22,753 bases of DNA. Source: CAVQRC01 sp963715045. GTDB taxonomy: Bacteria; Planctomycetota; Planctomycetia; Pirellulales; Lacipirellulaceae. Every line of letters starts with the position of its first letter. The stretch's first letter is position 1. The notes beneath the pieces are model-generated. The model did no database searches. It was given only the letters and a program-made list of their open reading frames with translations, and was not told the DNA's origin. Below, one piece after another: positions 1-6,864 of this stretch. The stretch lies in NCBI GenBank assembly GCA_963715045.1, contig CAVQRC010000036.1, positions 1 through 22,753 on the forward strand, given 5' to 3'. The position numbers and the translations under genes were made by a program.

Positions 1-1336
1 GCTGACAACCGGATGCCGCCCTGGTTTGCGGATCCGGCCCACGGCGAATTCAAGAACGATGCCCGCCTGACAAGCGAAGAAAAGCAGCTGATCCGGACCT
101 GGGTCGCCAATGGGATGCCCGAAGGCGACCCTGCCGATCTTCCCGAACCCCCGACGTTATGTTCCCGGTTGGCGGATCCCGGAGCCGGATCAGGTGGTCT
201 ACATGCAAGACGAACCGTTCTCCGTGCCGGCCGAAGGTGTCGTGGACTACAAGTACTTCCGCGTCGACCCGGGCTGGGAAGAAGACAAATACATTTACGC
301 GGCCGAGGCCCGCCCGGACAACCGGGAAGTGGTCCATCACATCATCGTGTACGTGCTGCCACCCGGCACGAAGCCCGGTAGTTTCGAGAATCGTACGATG
401 CTGGTCGGCTACGCCCCTGGTGCCGACCCCTGCCGGCTGGAGGATGGCATCGCCATGTATGTCCCGGCCGGCAGCCAACTCGTGTTCGAGATGCACTACA
501 CTCCCAACGGTTCACCCCATCTGGATCGCAGTTACGTCGGTTTCGCCTTTACCCAAGAGAGTGCGGTCAAGAAGCTGCTCAAGGGGCGACTCGCCATCAA
601 TCAGCGGTTCGAGATCCCTCCTGGAGCGGCGCGGCATCTCGTGACTGCCGACTACCGCGTGCGGAAAGACGAGCTGCTCAAGAGCATGACGCCTCACATG
701 CATCTCCGCGGCACGGCCTTCCGGTACGAGGCCGAGTTTCCCGACGGCCGCAGGGAAATCCTCCTCGACGTCCCGAAGTACGACTTCAACTGGCAGCTCA
801 GCTATGAACTGGCGGAGCCCAGATTGCTCCCCCGCGGCACGCGAATCGTGTGTACCGCCGCGTTCGATAACTCCGCGGACAATCCCGTCAATCCCGATCC
901 CACCCAGGCAGTCCGCTGGGGTGACCAGAGCTGGGAAGAGATGATGATTGGTTTTTTCGACGTCCTGCCTCCGGATACGGCGGCGACGAGTCCCGCAGTC
1001 ATCGACCCCACGTGTGATCCGACGGGAGTCTGGGAATGGAAGCGGGGTAACCAGACCGAACAGCTTGCACTCCAGCTCGCGGAAGGCAAGCTCTCGGGGA
1101 CCGTGACCAGCGGAGGTAACGAGCTGGCGATCCAAGCCGCCAGGCTCGAGAACGATCGTCTGACGTTCGAGCTCGCCGTACCGGAATACGGCGATCAGGT
1201 CACGCTGGAGTTCGACATTCGGGTCAGCGAGGAGTCGCTCGTCGGTGACGTCGCGTTTGTTGCCCATGCCGTCGGGAAAGCGCGAAAATTTCCCTTCAAG
1301 GCAGAGCGCGTCCAATCTCCCCCCACCGAGAAGTAA
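1..1336 (+). CDS. Copper type II ascorbate-dependent monooxygenase-like protein (5' partial, one frame break)
   Basis: The gene enters from the left edge in frame 1 with a segment (RMPPWFADP, then LTSEEKQLIRTWVANGMPEGDP) typical of the cytochrome-c-like region found before PHM/DBH-type copper domains in planctomycetes. Near position 145-155 the homologous reading passes to the +1 frame (YVPGWRIPEPDQVVYM); one surplus C in the CCCCC run explains it. The copper domain shows its metal-ligand motifs: VVHHIIVYVLPPG, FEMHYTPNG and TPHMHLRG. After it, from about nucleotide 985 to the end, is a roughly 100-residue segment of alternating beta-strand pattern, lipocalin-like in appearance, of unknown role. 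By family knowledge the enzyme would be exported and use copper to oxidise an organic substrate or handle thiol/redox chemistry; the substrate cannot be told. OPT transporter follows after 19 bp. Family assignment is fairly sure; the true N-terminus lies outside the window. Confidence 0.8.
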
Positions 1337-1355
1337 CGTCACCACTCGAGCTTCG

Positions 1356-3338
1356 ATGAGTTCGCCTGCCGGCCGCCACGATCTTGAACCTGCACCGCGA
1401 CCGGTCGAATTGACGTTCACCGCAATTCTGCTGGGGATCGTGCTGTCGGTCGTGATGGGTGCGGCCAACGTGTATCTCGGCCTGCGGGCGGGGATGACCG
1501 TTTCGGCATCCATTCCGGCGGCCGTGCTCTCGATGGGGATTCTCCAGGGATTGTTTCGCAGGAAGTCGATTCTCGAGTCGAATCTCGTGCAAACGAGTGC
1601 CTCGGCCGGCGAATCGCTGGCGGCGGGAATCATCTTTACGATGCCGGCCCTGCTGCTGACCGGGGTCTGGAAGGAGTTTGACTTCTGGACGACCTCGCTG
1701 ATCGCCCTGGCCGGAGGGCTGCTCGGCGTGCTGTTGATGATCCCGATGCGACGTGTATTCGTCGTCGACAACGAGGAGCTGAGGTTTCCCGAAGGCGTGG
1801 CGTGTGCCGAAGTCCTCCGCGCCGGAACCGCGCCCGCACACGCGGACGCCACCGCATCGTCCTCAGGACTCAGGTTGATCCTCGGTGGCATGGCGGTCGG
1901 TGGAGGATTCAAACTTCTCGAATCGCTGGCGGGTCTGTTTCGCTCGACAGCCGAAGTGGCGATCGTCCGCGGCCAACGCGTCTTCTATGGCGGTGCCGAC
2001 ATCTCCCCGGCTCTGTTCTCCGTGGGCTACATCGTCACACTTCCCATCGCGACGCAGATCTTTGCCGGCGGCGCGATCGGGTGGTTGATCGCGATCCCCT
2101 TGCTGGGAGTGCCCGAGTCGCTCAACGCCGAATCCTCGGCCGTCGCCGTGGCCGCGGAAATCTGGAGCACGAAGGTTCGCTACATCGGTGTCGGGGCGAT
2201 GGTCGTCGGAGGGGTGGCTTCGATCTGGCGGGTGCGGGCCGGCCTCGCCGCCGCGTTCGGGCAACTCGTCGACGTCGTACTCCGTACTCCCGACGACACG
2301 AGCGACGATCCGGCCCAACGCAACTTGAGCGGTGCCGCCATTCTTGCTCTTGCCGCGCTCTGCGTCTTGCTCATCGCCTGGATCTACTCGGCGCTTCTCG
2401 GATCGCTGAGCCTGACGTTGCTCACGACGCTGCTGATGCTCGTGATGTCGTTTTTCTTCGCCGCCGTCGCGAGCTATATCGTGGGACTCGTCGGAAACTC
2501 GAACAGCCCCGTGTCTGGAATGACGATCACGGCCGTCCTGGCCAGCGGCGCGCTGATTGGCTTGTTCGGATTCGGCGGTACCGCTGGAATCGTCGCCACG
2601 CTGGGCGTCGCCGGTGTCGTCTGCTGTGTCGCCTGCACCTCAGGGGATGTCTGCAACGATCTCAAGACGGGCCAGCTCGTTGGGGCCTCTCCGCGAAGCC
2701 AGCAGATCATGCAGGTCATCGGCGTTACCGTGGCCGCGTTCGTCATGGCACCCGTGATGCAGATCCTCCACGAGGGCTCGATCCTCGAAGGGAACGGCGG
2801 CATCGGCGGCAGGACGCTGCCCGCACCACAGGCCGGACTGTTCGCCGCCCTGGCCGAAGGGTTCTTCTCGCCTGATGGAGAGTTGCCCAAGGACATGGTC
2901 GGATGGGGCATCGCCATCGGTCTTGCCCTGCTCGTCGCTGATAAGCTGCTGCACGCTGCCGGCAGTCGGTATCGACTCCACGTGATGCCCGTTGCTGTCG
3001 GAATCTACTTGCCACTGAAATTGTCGGTGCCCATCCTGATCGGTGGACTCGTACGCAGTGGCGTCGATCGAGCGGGCGGCGGCCGCTCGCCCGAATTCGC
3101 TCGCCGCGGGGTATTGATCGCCTCGGGAATCATCGCCGGTGAATCGCTGCTGGGCGTCGCCGATGGTGTGCGGGCCTACTTCGGAATTTCGTCCTTCGAA
3201 GCCGGCAATACGATCACCGAAAAAATGGGGCTCTCTGCGGCGACGGGCGAAAGCGTCCTCCAATCCGTTTCCCTGGCTGCACTACTCGTGGTCGCCGCCT
3301 GGGTCTATCGAAGCTCCGTCCGTAAACAATCCCCGTAA
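1356..3338 (+). CDS. OPT-family oligopeptide transporter
   Basis: A 660-residue polytopic membrane protein with many hydrophobic segments (for example FTAILLGIVLSVVMGAANVY near residues 20-40 and ILALAALCVLLIAWIYSALL in the middle). Family signatures are present: GLRAGMTVSASIPAAVLSMG, NLVQTSASAGESLAAG, RFPEGVACAEVL, VGNSNSPVSGMTITAVLA and GDVCNDLKTGQLVGASP. These fit the prokaryotic branch of the OPT family, proton-coupled importers of oligopeptides or metal-chelate compounds. I chose the ATG at 1356 because the open frame before it overlaps the preceding gene in another frame and is not hydrophobic. No strong Shine-Dalgarno is visible. It probably shares a transcript with the monooxygenase (19 bp gap) and is followed at once by a terminator-like hairpin. 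Peptide uptake would supply amino acids such as lysine to the catabolic block downstream, but that link is only suggestive. Confidence 0.93.
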   Translation: MSSPAGRHDLEPAPRPVELTFTAILLGIVLSVVMGAANVYLGLRAGMTVSASIPAAVLSMGILQGLFRRKSILESNLVQTSASAGESLAAGIIFTMPALLLTGVWKEFDFWTTSLIALAGGLLGVLLMIPMRRVFVVDNEELRFPEGVACAEVLRAGTAPAHADATASSSGLRLILGGMAVGGGFKLLESLAGLFRSTAEVAIVRGQRVFYGGADISPALFSVGYIVTLPIATQIFAGGAIGWLIAIPLLGVPESLNAESSAVAVAAEIWSTKVRYIGVGAMVVGGVASIWRVRAGLAAAFGQLVDVVLRTPDDTSDDPAQRNLSGAAILALAALCVLLIAWIYSALLGSLSLTLLTTLLMLVMSFFFAAVASYIVGLVGNSNSPVSGMTITAVLASGALIGLFGFGGTAGIVATLGVAGVVCCVACTSGDVCNDLKTGQLVGASPRSQQIMQVIGVTVAAFVMAPVMQILHEGSILEGNGGIGGRTLPAPQAGLFAALAEGFFSPDGELPKDMVGWGIAIGLALLVADKLLHAAGSRYRLHVMPVAVGIYLPLKLSVPILIGGLVRSGVDRAGGGRSPEFARRGVLIASGIIAGESLLGVADGVRAYFGISSFEAGNTITEKMGLSAATGESVLQSVSLAALLVVAAWVYRSSVRKQSP

Positions 3339-3340
3339 AT

Positions 3341-3358
3341 GACCCCTGGGGTCTTTTT
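3341..3358 (+). terminator. Intrinsic terminator-like hairpin between OPT and ALDH genes
   Basis: GACCC, loop CTG, GGGTC, then TTTTT begins two bases after the OPT stop codon. The stem is only 5 bp but perfect and GC-rich, and the T-run follows directly. The next gene starts 7 bp after the T-run, so it would need read-through or a promoter inside the OPT gene. No structure competing with this hairpin is evident. Confidence 0.6.
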
Positions 3359-3364
3359 GGCAAA

Positions 3365-4831
3365 ATGGGTAACTTCGCGAACTTTATCAACGGCCGCTGG
3401 CGGGCCGGGTCGGGTCCAAGCTTACGCTCGGTCGATCCGTACCGGAACGACGTTCTCTGGGAAAAGACGACCACGACTCGGCGTGAAGTCGAGGACGCGG
3501 TCGCCGCGGCTCGAATCGCCTTTTATGAGTGGTCGCGGCTGTCGCTCGAGCAACGCCTGGATGCGCTCCACAGGTTTCAGCAGCAGCTCGAGCAGCACTC
3601 CGAGGAGATGGCCGAATTGATCAGCCGCGAGGTCGGCAAGCCGCTATGGGAGTCGCGGGGCGAAGTCGGGGCGATGGCGAAGAAGATCGGGATTTCCATC
3701 GAGGCTTTCGCCGAACGTTGCCGGCGACGGGCCGTCCCGTTCGGTCAGGCGACGAGCGTGACCCGCTTCAAACCGCACGGAGTCGTCGCTGTATTTGGCC
3801 CGTTCAACCTGCCGGGCCACCTTCCCAACGGCCACATCATACCAGCGCTGTTGGCCGGCAATACGGTGGTCTTCAAACCCAGCGAGCTGACGCCCGCGGT
3901 AGGCGAGCGGGTTGTAGAACTTTGGGAAGCGAGTGGCCTTCCGGCGGGTGTGATCAATCTCGTTCAGGGCGACCGGGAGGTGGGGGAGGCGCTTGCCGCC
4001 GCCGAAGACATCGACGGTCTCTTCTTCACGGGCAGTTCCGCCACGGGTCAGGCGATTCACGAGTCGTACGCCGGCGCGCCGGAGACGATCCTGGCTCTCG
4101 AAATGGGAGGCAACAATCCGCTCGTCGTGCATCGGATCGACGACGTCGAGGCGGCCGTGTACTGGACGATCCAGTCGGCATTCATCACGTCAGGTCAGCG
4201 ATGTGTCTGTGCCCGCCGCCTGATCGTGACCGATGCGGGACCCCATCGCGAGTTCCTCGACAGGCTGATCGAGCGATTGCCGCAGATCCGCGTGGGGCAC
4301 TACACGCAACAGCCCGAGCCGTTCCTGGGCCCGGTGATCTCCACCGCGGCAGCCGATCGCGTCCTTGCCTGGCAAGAGGAGTTGGCCCAGCGAGGCGGGT
4401 CGATCCTGGTCCCGGTGGAGAAGGCGGAGAATTCTGAGACTCTGCTGCGGCCCGGGCTGATGGATGCCACATCCATTAAAGACCGCCCAGACGTCGAAAT
4501 CTTTGGTCCGTTTCTACAACTGATTCGCGTGGATGACCTCGATGAAGCGATCATCGAAGCCAGCCGAACTGTATATGGCCTGGCCGCCGGTATCTTCAGC
4601 AAATACGAAGAGGACTACGAGACGTTCCGCAATCGCATTCGGTCGGGAATCGTCAACTGGAACCAACCGCTCACCGGCGCCAGCTCCGCGGCTCCCTTCG
4701 GCGGCGTGGGCCAGAGCGGCAATCACAACCCGAGCGCGTATTTCGCCGCCGACTACTGCTCCTATCCAGTGGCCTCGATGGAATGTCCCAAGCTCCAGAT
4801 GCCCGGGCAGAAGACACCGGGAATGGAGTGA
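3365..4831 (+). CDS. astD: Succinylglutamate-semialdehyde dehydrogenase-type aldehyde dehydrogenase (AstD family)
   Basis: A 488-residue NAD(P)-dependent aldehyde dehydrogenase. Motifs match AstD closely: KPHGVVAVFGPFNLPGHLPN, PALLAGNTVVFKPSELTP, LALEMGGNNPL (general base Glu246), QSAFITSGQRCVCARRLIV (catalytic Cys280) and the C-terminal GIVNWNQPLTGASSAAPFGG followed by YFAADYCSYPVASME. In the arginine succinyltransferase pathway AstD oxidises N-succinylglutamate semialdehyde, but no astA, astB or astE is present here. Context instead places it facing a lysine-catabolic block, so a semialdehyde derived from lysine or GABA is an alternative substrate. The ATG at 3365 is the first reasonable start and has no clear ribosome-binding site; it lies 7 bp after a terminator-like hairpin. 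The reading frame is intact. Family certain; physiological substrate uncertain. Confidence 0.92.
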   Translation: MGNFANFINGRWRAGSGPSLRSVDPYRNDVLWEKTTTTRREVEDAVAAARIAFYEWSRLSLEQRLDALHRFQQQLEQHSEEMAELISREVGKPLWESRGEVGAMAKKIGISIEAFAERCRRRAVPFGQATSVTRFKPHGVVAVFGPFNLPGHLPNGHIIPALLAGNTVVFKPSELTPAVGERVVELWEASGLPAGVINLVQGDREVGEALAAAEDIDGLFFTGSSATGQAIHESYAGAPETILALEMGGNNPLVVHRIDDVEAAVYWTIQSAFITSGQRCVCARRLIVTDAGPHREFLDRLIERLPQIRVGHYTQQPEPFLGPVISTAAADRVLAWQEELAQRGGSILVPVEKAENSETLLRPGLMDATSIKDRPDVEIFGPFLQLIRVDDLDEAIIEASRTVYGLAAGIFSKYEEDYETFRNRIRSGIVNWNQPLTGASSAAPFGGVGQSGNHNPSAYFAADYCSYPVASMECPKLQMPGQKTPGME

Positions 4832-4838
4832 GCCGAGG

Positions 4839-4926
4839 GGGAGACGGGGAGACAGGGAGACGGGGAGACAGGGAGACAGGGAGACAGGGAGACAGGGAGA
4901 CAGGGAGACAGGGAGACAGGGAGATG
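4839..4926 (+). repeat. 8-bp tandem repeat (GGGAGACA), 11 units
   Basis: Eleven consecutive 8-base units begin 8 bp after the ALDH stop codon. Units 1 and 3 read GGGAGACG, the last is GGGAGATG, the others are exact GGGAGACA. The G-rich strand is the sense strand of the ALDH transcript. GGG runs every 8 bases satisfy the simple G-quadruplex pattern (four G3 tracts with 5-nt loops) several times over. It is not a CRISPR array, since there are no spacers. Copy number is likely to vary by slippage. Confidence 0.95.
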
Positions 4927-4967
4927 AGGGACCCGAGCTGATTGGACACGCCGGGGGCTTGAGTCGT

Positions 4968-6137
4968 TCAGACCTGACCCCTGACCCCGGATCCCTGACC
5001 CCTGACCAACATCGCCATTCCCTGGCCGCCGCCGACGCAGAGTGCCGCGATTCCGAGAGCGCCGGGTTGTTCTCGCTCGAGCAACCGGTCGTGCAACGTC
5101 ATCACCAGGCGTAGTCCACTCGCGCCCAGTGGATGACCGAGGGCCATCGCGCCGCCCCAGGCGTTGATGCGTTCCAGAGGTAGACCAAGTTCGTCGACCG
5201 TGGCGAGGACCTGGACGGCGAACGCCTCGTTGATTTCGTACGCGGCAACGTCGTCCGGCTGCAGCCCGTGGCGGGTGAACAACTCGCGAATGGCCGGGAT
5301 CGGACCGAGACCCATGACTTCCGGTGCCACGTGCGATACCACGCAGTCGAGGATCTCCAATCCCTGCGAGATGCCATGGCTGTTAGCGGTCTGCTGGTCC
5401 AGGACCCACCCGCTGGTCGCGCCGTCTGTGAGGGGCGAACTGGTGGCAGCCGTCACGATCCCGCCTGCGGCAAACGCCGGTTGCAGACCAGCCATCTTCT
5501 CGCGATTGACGGGCACGCGAATGAATTCGTCGCGGTCAATTAGGAACGGGTGAATCTGACGGTCGTAATCCCCGCGGTCATAGGCGGTGGCGGCCAGTTC
5601 GTGGCTCCGGGCGGCGAGGTCTTCCTGGCGGCTGCGGGTGATGTCCGGATACCGCCGGGCGACGACTTCGGCCGTGTCGCCCATCCCGATGTAGGCCTCT
5701 GGGGCGGTCGCGAGAATCTGCTCCGATTCCGAGAAATTGGCCCCCCGACGTGGGACGCGGCTCATCGATTCGAGTCCGGCCGTCAGGTACACCTTCCCCC
5801 AGCCCGATTCGATTCGGGACGCAGCGATGGCAACCGCCTCGAGGCTGCTCGCGCACAGGCGGTTGACCGTCATCCCGGGGGCGGCGAGTCCCGTTCCCAG
5901 GGCCGCCATCCGCGCGACGTTGAATCCCTGTTCCCCCTCGGGATAGGCACAGCCGACGATCACGTCGTCGAGGCCCACTTGATCGACGATCGATCGCCAG
6001 GGGGAATCTCCCGTATCCGGAAAGTGTGCCCGCAGGAGTTCTACGAGCAGGTCGTCCGCGCGGACATCGCGGTAGGCACCTTTCAATGCGCGTCCAAAGG
6101 GCGTCCTCAAACCGGCAGTAAAGATCGCACGGGCCAT
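4968..6137 (-). CDS. Thiolase (acetyl-CoA acyltransferase family)
   Basis: A 389-residue thiolase starting at the ATG at 6137 (MARAIFTAGLRTPFGRALKG), a standard thiolase N-terminus; the open frame extends further upstream but overlaps the CoA-transferase gene. Nucleophile Cys95 sits in NRLCASSLEAV, the catalytic His in GGAMALGHPLGASG, the second Cys in CVGGGQGMAML, and NEAF is in EINEAFAVQVLA. The enzyme cleaves 3-oxoacyl-CoA with CoA to acetyl-CoA and a shortened acyl-CoA, or condenses acetyl-CoA in reverse. It follows CoA-transferase subunit B by 19 bp and shares its strand with kamA, fitting cleavage of a lysine-derived 3-oxoacyl-CoA. The last dozen or so residues (RGQGSGVRGQV) are encoded by a G-rich repeat rather than conserved thiolase sequence, which normally ends soon after the CxG motif. 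Frame intact. Confidence 0.93.
   Translation of the reverse strand: MARAIFTAGLRTPFGRALKGAYRDVRADDLLVELLRAHFPDTGDSPWRSIVDQVGLDDVIVGCAYPEGEQGFNVARMAALGTGLAAPGMTVNRLCASSLEAVAIAASRIESGWGKVYLTAGLESMSRVPRRGANFSESEQILATAPEAYIGMGDTAEVVARRYPDITRSRQEDLAARSHELAATAYDRGDYDRQIHPFLIDRDEFIRVPVNREKMAGLQPAFAAGGIVTAATSSPLTDGATSGWVLDQQTANSHGISQGLEILDCVVSHVAPEVMGLGPIPAIRELFTRHGLQPDDVAAYEINEAFAVQVLATVDELGLPLERINAWGGAMALGHPLGASGLRLVMTLHDRLLEREQPGALGIAALCVGGGQGMAMLVRGQGSGVRGQV
4974..5007 (-). repeat. G-rich repeat copy 1, inside the 3' end of the thiolase gene
   Basis: On the minus strand this reads as GGGGTCA-type units around GGGATCCGGGGTCAGGGG. It contains four G-tracts of 3-4 bases with 3-4 nt loops, the canonical G-quadruplex pattern, on the thiolase sense strand. 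The core is nearly identical to the copy at 6841-6864 just after kamA, so the two belong to one dispersed family. Here it is translated into the C-terminus of thiolase. Confidence 0.8.
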
Positions 6138-6156
6138 GCCTGGCACCCAGGTGAAG

Positions 6157-6803
6157 TCAGTGTTCGAGTAACGCCTGGTCGATCCCAAGGTCGCCGACAG
6201 CCACCCCCGGGGCCAATTGCTGCACGCGAAACCGCGCTCCGACAGGTGTGAAGATTCCCAGCTCGGTAACAATCGTATCGACGACGCACATCCCGGTCAG
6301 TGGCAGATCGCACCGCTGCATGAGCTTGCATTGACCCCGCTTGGAAAAATGGCCGAGCATCACGATCACCCGCTTGGCCCCGTGGACCAGGTCCATCGCT
6401 CCACCCATCCCGGTCACTTTCTGACCAGGGATCATCCAATTGGCCAGGTTGCCCTCGACATCCACCTGCATGCCTCCGAGGACGCAGTAGTCGATGTGGC
6501 CGCCGCGGATAATTCCGAAACTCAAAGCGCTATCGAAATAACTCACGCCCGGCCTCACCGAGATCGATCTCCTTGCCGGCATTGATGAGTGTGGGCGAGA
6601 CCGTCGCGCGGGTTGGTCGGCCCTTGACTCCCAGCACGCCGTTCTCGGAGTGGATAAAGACGCCCATTTCCGGCGGCATCCGCTCGGCAATCAACGTCGG
6701 CATCCCGATCCCGAGGTTCAAGCTGCAGCCCGGCGACAGCATCGCGATGATCGCGTCGGCCATCTCGGCTCTTCGTCCACCCGGTAGAACGTGAATCGCT
6801 CAT
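6157..6803 (-). CDS. 3-oxoacid CoA-transferase, subunit B (one or two frame breaks)
   Basis: Subunit B of a SCOT/AtoA-like heteromeric CoA-transferase, which moves CoA from an acyl-CoA donor to a 3-oxo acid. The first part shows LNLGIGMPTLIAE and the catalytic-glutamate motif HSENGVLGV, in frame from 6763. The conserved second part (VSYFDSALSFGIIRGGHIDY, LGGMQVDVEGNLANWMIPG, GMGGAMDLVHGAKRVIV) is in the frame ending at 6157. The switch falls near 6565 in GATCGATC; dropping one base gives NAGKEIISVRPGVSYFDS, exactly the family pattern. The start is uncertain: ATG 6763 lacks the usual first residues, whereas ATG 6803 has a good AAAGG 5 bp upstream but needs another one-base correction near 6764-6785. 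Subunit A lies on the other side of kamA. Thiolase follows after 19 bp. Confidence 0.85.
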
Positions 6804-6840
6804 CGCAACCTTTCGCTAGCGGCGGTGGTTCTGCTTCCGA

Positions 6841-6864
6841 CCCTGACCCCAGATCCCAGACCCC
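6841..6864 (-). repeat. G-rich repeat copy 2, at the kamA stop codon
   Basis: The minus strand reads GGGG-TCT-GGG-ATCT-GGGG-TCA-GGG, a canonical G-quadruplex pattern on the kamA sense strand. The first G of the motif is the last base of the kamA TAG stop codon. GGGATCTGGGGTCAGGG is almost the same as the core of the copy at 4974-5007. Confidence 0.75.

Noticed and set aside
512..1912. 466-codon minus-strand open frame across the monooxygenase and OPT genes
   Set aside because: Antisense to two convincing genes; composition (Arg, Pro, Ser) is typical of a shadow frame.
1802..2875. 357-codon open frame on the plus strand inside the OPT gene
   Set aside because: Its translation is arginine- and histidine-rich with no family signature and overlaps an intact transporter in another frame.
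4839..4926. Possible CRISPR array
   Set aside because: The units are 8 bp and directly adjacent with no spacers; this is a simple tandem repeat.
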